Origin: Sulfurisoma sp963709555
GTDB taxonomy: Bacteria; Pseudomonadota; Gammaproteobacteria; Burkholderiales; Rhodocyclaceae
Length of the DNA: 64,000 nt
Direction of reading: 5' to 3'
Assembly: GCA_963709555.1 (NCBI GenBank)
Contig: CAVPWR010000006.1
Coordinates: 124,001-188,000, forward strand
The notes under the pieces were generated by a model. It saw nothing but the letters and a program-made list of their open reading frames with translations. It had not been told where the DNA came from and searched no databases. Position numbers and translations under genes: made by a program. This document shows, piece after piece, positions 18,444 through 27,300 of this stretch. Each line of letters begins with the position of its first letter. Position 1 is the first letter of the stretch.

Positions 18444-19539
18444 TCAATCGTAGAAGTAGAAGAATTTCGGGAAGGTATTGAGCTCCGCCTTGAGGCGGAA
18501 CACGTTCTTCCGGGCCAGGATCAGGCTCACTTCGCTTTCCGGGTCGAGCAGGTTGCCGAACTTGCGGGCGCCGACCGGGCAGACCTCGACGCAGGCCGGG
18601 TAGCGGCCGTGGCGGCTACGCTGCAGGCACCAGTGGCACTTCTCGACGACGCCGCGCATGCGCGGCCGGTTGCCCAGGTAGTGCGTCACCGGGTTCATGT
18701 CCTCCTTGGGCAGGACGGGGTTGGTGACGTTGATGCGGCGCGCCCAGTAGGGGCAGGCGCCCATGCACATGCGGCAGCCGATGCACCAGTTGTAGTCGAT
18801 CACCACCGGGCCGTCGCCTTCGCGGTAGGTCGTTCGCACCGGGCAGACCTTGACGCAGGGCGGCTTCTCGCACTGCATGCAGGCGATCGGCATGTAGGTG
18901 GCGTCCTTCTCCGGAACGGCTTCGGGTTCGTAGCGGTATTGCCCTTCGAGAACCTGGCCGGCCGGGGTGTAGGCATTGCCGCCGACCTGGATGCCAAGGC
19001 CCTCGGGATAGCCGTGGTTCATCTTGTCCTTCGCGAACTCGCCACGCTCCATCCGGAGCACCTGGATCCACTCGATGCTGTTCGCCGGGCCGCGTGCCGC
19101 GCGACTGGTTGTTCTCGGCGACGCAGGCATTGACGCAACGGCGGCAGCCGATGCACTTGCGAATGTTCAGGGCATAGCCCATGAGGACGCCCGGCTGGGG
19201 CCCGGTGGTATCGACGGTAACCTTCTTCCCGTACTCCGAGGAGTAGCGCCTTTCGAGCCGGGCGCGCGCCTCGGCTTTTTCCCCGTCCGTCATCAGGCGG
19301 TAGTTCTTCTGGAAGTGCTCAGCCCATTCGACGGCGGCCGCGACATCGTCGGACTGGACCATCAGTGCCGCGGCGCCCATCAGCGACGACATGCTGAGGG
19401 CTCCACCCGCTTTCAGAAAGTTGCGGCGCGAGACTTCCGTAGTAGTCGGCGCGGAAGGCTTTGCCGACGCCGGTTGCGCCTGGCATTGGGAAGGCTTCTC
19501 CTGGGCGGGATTGGCCGAGGGGCTCTCGTTAGGGGTCAC
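18444..19539 (-). CDS. Tat-exported four-cluster ferredoxin subunit (DsrO/TtrB/CbcT-like; frameshift near 19105)
   Basis: About 365 residues. A twin-arginine signal (SRRNFLKAGGALSMSSLMGA) lies near residue 47, after an unusually long Pro/Ala-rich N-terminus. Sixteen Cys form four cluster motifs: CIGCRRCVNAC, CMQCEKPPCVKVCP, CIGCRMCMGACP and CHWCLQR...PACVEVCP. The GTG at 19539 has GGAGG seven bases upstream, a better start than the more distal Met. One frame change separates NNQSRGTRP from ANSIEWIQVL; removal of one base restores the family reading. It is the first gene of a five-gene operon and should shuttle electrons between NrfD and the cytochrome in the periplasm. Confidence 0.88.
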
Positions 19540-19698
19540 AATTGTCCTCCAGTAAGGGGAAGTGATTTCATGCAAGGCAAGTCACGGCGACCGGAATCCG
19601 GATCAGGTTGATGCCACTCGGGATTCGCGGTGTGATCGAAAATGCAAACCTCGACCATGCGGTATCGTGGTTTTTTCCATCGAAGCTAATGGGACACA

Positions 19699-19740
19699 GA
19701 TATAGCAACTGCTGAGTATTTCTTTATTGACCAAGGTCAA
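19699..19740 (-). promoter_or_regulatory. Strong FNR-like class II promoter of the quinol-cytochrome operon
   Basis: The perfect palindrome TTGACCAAGGTCAA (19727-19740) fits the FNR/CRP box TTGAN6TCAA. On the minus strand a -10-like TATATC (19704-19699) is centred exactly 32 bases downstream, the class II spacing. The predicted start is near 19692, giving a leader of about 150 bases. The whole 19540-19821 gap is notably AT-rich for this genome. Confidence 0.6.
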
Positions 19741-19821
19741 CATGATTGAAGCTATCAACTGGTTATCTTTATGCTTCAATGAAAATCTGGCTTTGTGCGA
19801 CGGAAAACGGAAAAGGAAGTG

Positions 19822-21039
19822 TTATTGCGGTGCCCGCATTAAATTGGAGGTTCTCGTGATGCCCCGATTCCATTCCGGCAGGTCTTCTCCAGCCGAGATC
19901 CTGCTCTGCTCATCTTGAAACAAGCTCTGGATTTCCAGGATCTTTTCCTGGTTGTCCAAGAGGATGGCGACGCACTTCGCATCGAGCTTCCAGTCGGATA
20001 GTTTCCTCAACTCGTCAAACGCCTCCCCGTTGCTCCATGCATGCTTGTAGGCGCGCTTTGAAGTCAGGGCATCGAATACGTCCGCCACGGCGACAATCCG
20101 GGCCTCGATGGGAATGTCATCGCCCTGCAGCCCCTTGGGATAGCCGCTGCCATCGATGTTTTCATGGTGATATTCGGCGATGTTGCCGATCATCGAGACA
20201 AAGTTCGAGTGGTCGAGGTTGAAATTTCCCACCATGGCATTGACGATTTCTCGTCCTCTCGTGGTGTGGGTCTTCATTACCTCGAATTCATCCCTGGTGA
20301 GGGTTGCGGGCTTGTGAATGATGTGATCGGGAATCGCGATCTTGCCGACGTCGTGCATGGGCGCAAACCAGAAAATGGCCTCCACGAGTTCGTCATTGAA
20401 GCCGTAGTCGGCGGCAATGTCGTTGGCGATCAAGCGGGAGAAGCGGGCCATGCGCTCCAGGTGCTCTCCTGTCTCAGGATCCTTGTGGCTCGAGAAACAC
20501 GTCGCGGTTTTCAGGGCGCCTCGCAGCGTTTGTACCTGGTTGAGTTCCACGCTGATCAGCAGGGAAATGAGCCGCGCGATCATGTCCAGGTAGGGCAGGC
20601 TGGCTTCCTGAAAACTGCCGGGAAGGAGCGAGTTGAAGAAGACGAAACCTGTCAGTTGTTCGTTGTGATACATCGGGACCGTGTAGCTCGATCGATAGCC
20701 ATGGGCATTGATGCGGATTGCGTGTTCCCGGCGGCTGCTGTTGAACACCGCCAGGTCATTGATCACCCTGGGCTGGCCGTCGAGATGAATCCGGTAAAGC
20801 GACTTGGCTTCCCGGAGTTTGGATTGATAGAAGGGCAACGGGTTCTCGCCCTCCGCACTGTGGGCGAAAGCCCTCAGGGAGTCCGCCTTGGCATCGTAGA
20901 CCGCCACGCCGATGCGATGGATGAAACCGCATTGCTGGCGCACGACGCGGTGAATGAAGTCGATCTTTGCCGATACCGTGATCTTCTTGTTCAGTTCGTT
21001 CAATAAATCAGGGTGATTGCATTCGATGCCGATCGACAT
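19822..21039 (-). CDS. GAF-like sensor plus HD-GYP c-di-GMP phosphodiesterase
   Basis: 405 residues. The N-terminal half is a GAF-like sensory domain (about 30-190; RIGVAVYDAKADSLRAFAHS, FVFFNSLLPGSFQEASLPYL). The C-terminal half is HD-GYP (about 210-380), with its His (TGEHLERM), the HD pair in MHDVGKIAIPDHIIHKPATL, YHHENIDGSGYPKGL and ARIVAVADVFDAL. It should hydrolyse c-di-GMP. The start is ATG 21039 with GGAG upstream; the frame is open further 5' but without a ribosome site. It is divergent from the hemerythrin-LuxR gene across a palindrome-rich 190-base region, so the two may be co-regulated. It is transcribed toward the quinol-cytochrome operon. Confidence 0.9.
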   Translation of the reverse strand: MSIGIECNHPDLLNELNKKITVSAKIDFIHRVVRQQCGFIHRIGVAVYDAKADSLRAFAHSAEGENPLPFYQSKLREAKSLYRIHLDGQPRVINDLAVFNSSRREHAIRINAHGYRSSYTVPMYHNEQLTGFVFFNSLLPGSFQEASLPYLDMIARLISLLISVELNQVQTLRGALKTATCFSSHKDPETGEHLERMARFSRLIANDIAADYGFNDELVEAIFWFAPMHDVGKIAIPDHIIHKPATLTRDEFEVMKTHTTRGREIVNAMVGNFNLDHSNFVSMIGNIAEYHHENIDGSGYPKGLQGDDIPIEARIVAVADVFDALTSKRAYKHAWSNGEAFDELRKLSDWKLDAKCVAILLDNQEKILEIQSLFQDEQSRISAGEDLPEWNRGITRTSNLMRAPQ

Positions 21040-21125
21040 ATAAACATTTCTCCGATTGTGCTCAGTCACTCTTCCCTCTAGGCATGGCCGTGGCCAAGAG
21101 CGGACCTGCGATGGCCAACTGTAGA

Positions 21126-21162
21126 GGTGATGAAAACTTTCGTCATCACCCCATGGGGTGAT
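21126..21162. promoter_or_regulatory. Overlapping palindromes, candidate operator between HD-GYP and hemerythrin-LuxR genes
   Basis: Three GGTGAT half-sites in alternating orientation: GGTGATGA (21126-21133), TCATCACC (21143-21150) and GGTGAT (21157-21162). The last two form the perfect palindrome TCACCCCATGGGGTGA (21146-21161). The block sits 22 bases before a TATAAT box, so a bound protein would sit at or upstream of -35. Confidence 0.5.
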
Positions 21163-21183
21163 ACATGCCCAACCCAATCTGCT

Positions 21184-21189
21184 TATAAT
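21184..21189 (+). promoter_or_regulatory. -10 box for the hemerythrin-LuxR gene
   Basis: Perfect TATAAT, 41 bases before the ATG. There is no good -35 hexamer 17 bases upstream (ATACAT), so it probably needs an activator at the palindromes just upstream. Confidence 0.5.
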
Positions 21190-21229
21190 TCAGCTACTTG
21201 GAAAACACACCCCCTCTCCAACTCGGGAT

Positions 21230-22006
21230 ATGAAGACGATCAATCTCACCGGTCATGCCGAAATAGATCAACAGCATGAGCTTCTCGACAGCACGGTCGG
21301 GCGATTGGCTTTTCTCTGTCCGGAAGCGGAACGCAAGCCTGAAGCCGCTTGTGACGGGTGCAATGCCGTCAGGCAACAGCACTGCCGTTCCCTCCTCACC
21401 TCCCTCGCTGGCGAATTGGCGGCTTTTCTCGCCGGACATACTGCCTACGAGGAAAAGATGATGGAGCTGCTGCCTGACACGCCGAGTTGCCAGGCACATG
21501 TCAAAGCGCACAAGTCGGCCCATGAGGGAATTGCGAAGCAATTGAAGAAACTCTCGCTTCAGGTCGCCAACGAGAGTCCGCGCGAGGTCAGTGCCTTGAT
21601 GTTGCGAGTGGTCGGCGATTGGCTGGGCGATCACAGCACACTGTTTGATACCCGGCTGGTCCGTCTCGGAAAATCCGACTTGCCCAAGGTCGATTTCGAT
21701 GGCGAACTGGTCGCCATGCTCGACCAGCATGTATTCCCCAATCGACCCACGAGGTCAAAGGCATCGTCGAACGCCAGCGCGGCATTGCGGGGGAAAAAGC
21801 TTGAGGTGCGCGGACGCTTTGAATCGCTTTCGCCCGCCCAGCGTCAGGTTTTCTGGCTGGTTGTCGGCGGGAAGACCAATCGTGAGATTGGCAACGCACT
21901 GGGCGTTTCGGTCAATACCATCAAGACCCACCGTGCCGCCATCTTTCAGAAGATGGACGTGAAGTCGGTACTCGAACTGGTCAAGAAAGCCGACGTCCTG
22001 CGCTAG
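21230..22006 (+). CDS. Hemerythrin-domain LuxR-type transcriptional regulator
   Basis: 258 residues fusing a hemerythrin domain (about 1-150) to a LuxR/GerE helix-turn-helix (about 195-258; LSPAQRQVFWLVVGGKTNREIG, NTIKTHRAAIFQKM). All the usual di-iron ligand motifs are present: His in DQQHELLD, HxxxE (HTAYEE), HxxxH (HKSAHEG) and HxxxxD (DHSTLFD). Between the first two helices is an insert with four Cys (spacing C-x10-C-x2-C-x7-C), which could bind metal or act as a thiol switch. The start ATG 21230 follows the TATAAT box by 41 bases. It is likely an O2, NO or redox sensor controlling transcription; targets are unknown, with the divergent HD-GYP gene the first candidate. Confidence 0.88.
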   Translation: MKTINLTGHAEIDQQHELLDSTVGRLAFLCPEAERKPEAACDGCNAVRQQHCRSLLTSLAGELAAFLAGHTAYEEKMMELLPDTPSCQAHVKAHKSAHEGIAKQLKKLSLQVANESPREVSALMLRVVGDWLGDHSTLFDTRLVRLGKSDLPKVDFDGELVAMLDQHVFPNRPTRSKASSNASAALRGKKLEVRGRFESLSPAQRQVFWLVVGGKTNREIGNALGVSVNTIKTHRAAIFQKMDVKSVLELVKKADVLR

Positions 22007-22020
22007 TCCCGGCGCGAATC

Positions 22021-22066
22021 CGCCATCCGCCGCGGATGGCGCCACGGCGGCATGATGCCGCGGTGG
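22021..22066. terminator. Two adjacent hairpins between convergent genes
   Basis: CGCCATCCGC-C-GCGGATGGCG (22021-22041), then CCACGGCGGCAT-G-ATGCCGCGGTGG (22042-22066, one mismatch). They lie between the converging stops of the LuxR-type gene and tldD. No U tract is seen, so bidirectional termination is inferred. Confidence 0.5.
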
Positions 22067-22070
22067 ATCC

Positions 22071-23525
22071 TTAACCGGTACCGCCGACCGTCAGCCCGTC
22101 GATCTTCAACGTCGGCTGCCCCACGCCTACCGGCACGCTCTGCCCTTCCTTGCCGCAGGTGCCGACGCCCGGATCCAGCGCCAGGTCGTTGCCGATCATC
22201 GAGACGCGCGTCAGCACGTCGGGGCCGTTGCCGATCAGGGTGGCGCCCTTGACCGGATAGGTGATCCTGCCGTTCTCGATCATGTAGGCCTCGGCCGTCG
22301 AGAACACGAACTTGCCGCTGGTGATGTCGACCTGGCCGCCGCCGAAATTGACGGCGTAGAGGCCCTTCTTCACCGAGGCGATGATCTCCTGCGGATCCTT
22401 GTCGCCGGCCAGCATCACGGTGTTGGTCATGCGCGGCAGCGGCAGGTGGGCGAAGGATTCGCGACGGCCGTTGCCGGTGGGTGCGACGCCCATCAGCCGC
22501 GCGTTGAGGCTGTCCTGCAGGTAGCCGACGAGGATGCCGTCCTCGATCAGCACCGTGCGCTGCGTCGGGTTGCCTTCGTCGTCCACCGACAGCGAACCGC
22601 GCCGGTTCGGCATGGTGCCATCGTCGACCACGGTGACGCCCGGCGCGGCGACGCGCTCGCCGATGCGGCCGGCGAAGGTGGAGCTGCCCTTGCGGTTGAA
22701 GTCGCCTTCCAGTCCGTGGCCGATGGCCTCGTGCAGCAGGATGCCGGGCCAGCCGCTGCCGAGCACGACGGTCATGCTGCCGGCGGGCGCGGGCCTGGCG
22801 GCGAGGTTGACGCTGGCCTGGTGCACGGCCTTGGCGGCGTAGTCCTTGAGCACTTCGTCGCTGAAATAGCCGTAGTCGAAGCGGCCGCCGCCGCCGGAGG
22901 AGCCCTGCTCGCGCTTGTTGCCGTCCTTCATGATGACGGTGATGGAGACCCGCACCAGCGGCCTCACGTCAGCGGCGAGGTGGCCGTCGGAGCGGGCGAC
23001 CAGCACCACTTCCCAGCTACCGGCGATGTGCGCCATGACCTCGGCCACGCGCGGGTCGGCGGCGCGGGCGAAACCCTCGAGCCGCTCCAGCAACTGCACC
23101 TTGGCGGTGTCGTCGAGCGAGGCGATGGGGTCGTGCGGCACGTAGAGCGCCGGCACGCTGCGGCGGCCAAGCATGGGCGTGAGGCGATGCGAGCCACTGG
23201 CGGCGATGGCGCGCACGGCCTTGGCGGCGGATTCGAGCGCCGGCAGGCTGATCTCGTCGGAGTAGGCGAAGGCGGTCTTCTCGCCGGCGATGGCGCGCAC
23301 GCCGACGCCCTGGTCGATGCTGAAGCTGCCCGACTTGACGATGCCTTCCTCCAGGCTCCAGGCCTCGGAGCGGCCGTACTGGAAGTAAAGGTCGGCGTAG
23401 TCGACGCGGTGGCCGAAGACCTGGCCGAAGACGCCCTCGAGCCGGCGCGGCGACAGGTCGTGGGGCGCCAGCAGGCATTGCTCGGCGGTGCTGTAAAGGG
23501 CCTGGCTATCGGTGTCGGGGGTCAT
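22071..23525 (-). CDS. tldD: Metalloprotease TldD
   Basis: 484 residues, full length for TldD, the partner of TldE/PmbA in a cytosolic zinc protease that trims unfolded or modified peptides. The metal site HEAIGHGLEGDF is present, with the downstream VGTCGKEGQSVPVGVGQPTL where the zinc-ligand Cys lies. The frame is intact. It follows the nitrilase gene after 10 bases and yhdP beyond that, the conserved yhdP-nit-tldD order of beta/gammaproteobacteria. The pmbA partner is not in the window. Confidence 0.95.
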   Translation of the reverse strand: MTPDTDSQALYSTAEQCLLAPHDLSPRRLEGVFGQVFGHRVDYADLYFQYGRSEAWSLEEGIVKSGSFSIDQGVGVRAIAGEKTAFAYSDEISLPALESAAKAVRAIAASGSHRLTPMLGRRSVPALYVPHDPIASLDDTAKVQLLERLEGFARAADPRVAEVMAHIAGSWEVVLVARSDGHLAADVRPLVRVSITVIMKDGNKREQGSSGGGGRFDYGYFSDEVLKDYAAKAVHQASVNLAARPAPAGSMTVVLGSGWPGILLHEAIGHGLEGDFNRKGSSTFAGRIGERVAAPGVTVVDDGTMPNRRGSLSVDDEGNPTQRTVLIEDGILVGYLQDSLNARLMGVAPTGNGRRESFAHLPLPRMTNTVMLAGDKDPQEIIASVKKGLYAVNFGGGQVDITSGKFVFSTAEAYMIENGRITYPVKGATLIGNGPDVLTRVSMIGNDLALDPGVGTCGKEGQSVPVGVGQPTLKIDGLTVGGTG

Positions 23526-23535
23526 GAGCTTGTTC

Positions 23536-24365
23536 TCAGAGTTTGCGGTGTTGCAGCGCGGGCAGGCTGCTGCGTACTTCGGCCAGTCGCGTCGCGGAAA
23601 GTTCGGCGGTAACCACGCCCTCGCCCTTGTCCAGCCGCGCCAGGATGTCGCCCCAGGGATCGACGATCATGCTGTTGCCATGGGTGACACGGCCGTTCGG
23701 ATGCTGCCCGCCCTGGGCCGATGCCACAACATAGCATTGATTCTCCACGGCGCGCGCGCGCAGCAGCAACTCCCAGTGGGCGCGGCCGGTGGTCTCGGTG
23801 AAGGCGGCCGGCAGCACCAGCAGGTCGAGCTGGCGCTAGGGAGCTGAGCGAGCGCACGGAACAGCTCGGGGAAGCGCAGGTCGTAGCAGATGCCCATGCC
23901 GACGCGCCCCCACGGCGTATCGAAGGCCACCGGCAGGTCGCCGCCTTCGATGGTGGCCGCCTCGTCGTAGCGTTCCTCGCCCTTGTGGAAACCGAACAGG
24001 TGGATCTTGTCGTAGCGCGCGACCTGTCGGCCCGCATCGTCGAAGACCAGGCAGGTGTTGCGCAGTTTGTCCGGATCGTCGGCGAAGGTCGGGATCGAGC
24101 CGCCGACCAGCCAGATGCCGTGCCGACGCGCCGCCCCGGCGAGGAAATCCTGGATCGGACCCGCGCCCCCCGTCGCGTCATTCGGCTCGCGCGCCGCAAG
24201 GCGATCGGCATCGGTCGCGCCGATCAGCGGGAAATACTCGGGCAGAACGATGAGTTGCGCACCCTGCGCCGCCGCCTGGGCGATCAGCCTGCCGGCCGTG
24301 GCGAGGTTGGGAGCAACTTCGGGGCCGGAGATCATCTGCACAGCGGCGACGCGCAGGTCCTTCAT
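23536..24365 (-). CDS. Carbon-nitrogen hydrolase, Nit1/deaminated glutathione amidase type (frameshift near 23838)
   Basis: About 276 residues. The Glu-Lys-Cys triad is visible: Glu in VLPEYFPL, Lys in YDKIHLFGFHKGEERY and Cys in GICYDLRFPELFR. The sequence and the yhdP/tldD neighbourhood fit the Nit1 repair amidase that removes deaminated glutathione. The frame changes between ALAQL and LDLLVLPAAFTETTGRAHW; two extra bases near 23838 explain it. The ATG overlaps the yhdP stop by four bases. Confidence 0.88.
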
Positions 24366-27300
24366 GGCTTGGCGGCCTTGTCGTCACTTTTCGGCGTGGC
24401 GCCAGAGCCGACTTTTTCGCTGCCGACTTTTTCAACCTTCGGGTCGGCCCAACTGCCGGTGACGGCGTATTCGAAGGCGAACACCTGGCCCAGCGGATCC
24501 TTGAAGACCTTTTGCGCCAGCCAGGTCACGGCACCCACCGTCGGGCTGATCAGCGCCACCGTGCCGAGCGCGACGGTCTCTCCCAGCGCAGGCTGCACGC
24601 GTACCTTGAGATTCTGCGTTTCGTTGGGCAGGTTGACGCTGCCGTTGAGGATCACCCTCGCTGCAGGGCCGACGATCTGCAGGTCCTTGGTCTCGAGGAT
24701 GCCGCGCGTCACCGTCGATTCGCCGGCGATGCTGTCGAAGGCGAAGCCTTCGCTGAAGACGTCACGGAAGTCCAGGGTGATGCGCCGCGGCAGCGACTGC
24801 AGCGAGAGCACGCCGAGCAGCCGGCCGACACCGGGCTCGAGCTTGCTGAACTGGCCGTTGGCAGCGTCGAGCTTGAGCTTGCCGGAGAGCGACGGGTAGT
24901 CGATCAGCAGCGGCGAGCCGGCCCAGGACAGCGCGCCTTCGAGCGTCGCCGTGCCGCGCTTCAGCGCCTGCGGATAGCCGACACGCGTCAGCAGCTTCTC
25001 GACGCTCTTCGCGCTCAACTTGAACTCGAGCTGGGTCAGCGGCTCGCTGAGGTGCGGGCGCCAGCGTCCCTGGCCCGTCAGCGCACCATCCTCGTTCTTC
25101 ACATCCAACCGCGCCTGCCATTGCCCGTCGCGGTTCTCGGCCTGGAGCTTGACCTCGCCGAGATCCTTGCCGCGCAGATTGAAGCGGTCGATGACGAGGT
25201 TGATCGCCGGCAGCTCCGCCGGCTCCTCGCCATCGTCCGGTCCGGCCGGCGTCGTGCCGTCGGGAATGACGACGCGCGACAGGCGACCGGTGAGGTGGCC
25301 CGCCCCCGCCCCGCTCCATTCGACGTGGCCGGCGAGCAGGTCGCCATGGACATCGGCACGCCAGGTGTCGCGCTCGTGCGTGGCCTGTACGTTGAAATTG
25401 CTGAAGCTGCGGCCATGCACCAAAAACTTGTCGGCATGCAGGGCAACCTGCTGGATCGGCAGGGCGGCGCGCGAGCCGCTGCCGAAAATCCGCCGCCAGA
25501 AATCGACATCCAGCATCTCCACATCGGCCGCCACCAGCAGACCCCGCTCCGGCAGGCGCGGCGGCAGGCCGATGGCCACGACCCCGCGCTCGATCGCCGC
25601 CTCCCCGGCATCGAGACGCCGCTGCACCTGCGCCCGGACGTTGTCGCCGAGGCCCAGCAGCCACTGCTCGCGCGACGCCTGGCCGGCACTTGCAGCGGCG
25701 GCGACCGCCAGCGGCTTGCGCTCGATCACCAGTGTCCGCGCCTCGGTCGCGCTCTTGTTGAAGGGCGCGGGCAGGCTCGAGGCGATGCCCTTCAGCGAAG
25801 ATTCGAGGCGAACCTCGATATTGCTCTTGTGGATCTGGGCCGTTCCTGCCCATGGCGTGCTGCCGGAGAGATACTCGAAAACGGGATGATCGAAATGCTG
25901 CCGCAGTTCGCGCACGCCGGTCGTGCCTGCGACCTTCACGCTCACCGGGCCGTCGCGCGCGGTCGCCACATCCACGGTCAGCGGTGCGCCGAGCAGGTTG
26001 GCGCGCAGCCGGTTGGCCTCGAGGCCGTCGGCGGTGAAGCGCAGTTCGCCGTTTACCTCGGTCAGCGGCGGCAGGCTCACGCCGGCCATGAGACGGTTGT
26101 TGGCGAAACGGTAGCGGCCGTCAACCTGGGTTTTCTCGAGACGGCGCAACGGCATCACCAGCTTGAGATCGAGGTCGCCGTTGCCTGCCGCCGACAGCGG
26201 CGCCGTGTAGTGGTCGATGCGCTCGCCCACCGGGCTGGCCTCGATGAACTTGAGGAACTCCGCCGTCGGACCGCTCACCTTGCCCGCGATGTGCAACATT
26301 TCCTCCAGCGTCTCCAGGTCGGGAATCTCGGCCGTTACCGCCGCGATGGTGCCGCCCAGCAGCGTGCCCTTTGAAGCCTTGATCAGCATGCGCTGGCCTT
26401 CGAACAGCAGTTCGCCGTCGACGCCGCGGATCTCCGGCCAGCCGGCGGCGAAGCGCAGCACGGCGCCGCGGAAGCGGCCCTTGACCTGGAAGATGCCGTC
26501 CTTGCCGTCACGGAAAGGGAACTTGGCGAGGTCGCCCTTGAGCCTCAGCGTCGACTCCGAGGCGAGGCCGCCGACCAGCGCCACATTCAGCCAGTCGCGC
26601 ACGTTCTGGCCGACGGCCAGCGGCATGTAGCGGCCGACCGCGGAACCGGTGGCGCGCTTGAGTTCGGCCGAGACGTCGATCTCGCCAAGGCCGTCGGGCA
26701 CCGTGCGATAACTGCCGGAGATCTCCCCTTCGGCGTCGCGGTTCTGGAACTCGGCCTGCTTCACGTCGACGACGATCCGTCCGTCGTGCGCCTGCCACGA
26801 GGTTCTGGCACTGAGCGTATCGAACTGCATGCGGGGTTCGGCGAAGACGGATGGCATGTCGATCACCACCTGGCGGCTGGCCAGTTCGAGGCTGCCGCCC
26901 TGCTCGTCGCCCGTCACGGTGCCGCTGACGCCGGAAAACCCTGGAAACTGGGCCACCGCCGCGAGTCCCAGATTCTCGAAACGCCCCTTGACCTTCCATG
27001 TTTGCAGGGCACCGGCTTCCCCGCTCCAGCTGGCCGCCAGGTCGTGCAGACGACCGCGCGGCGCCCAGGTCGCGAGCTTCTGCCGCACCTTGGGGTCGAG
27101 CGGCAGATGCGCCGCCAACTCGTTCAACGCCGCCAGGTCGAGGCCATTGGCCGAAAACTCGCCGCGGGCGGGGCGGTTGGCTGTCGGCGCCTTCCAGTGC
27201 AGACGGAAGTCGGTGGGTTCGATGCCGGTGCCGGAGCGGGTATGCAGGGTCAGCCGTTTCGCTTCGGCCTCGTAGCCTTCGGCGAGGCGCTTGCCGGCGA

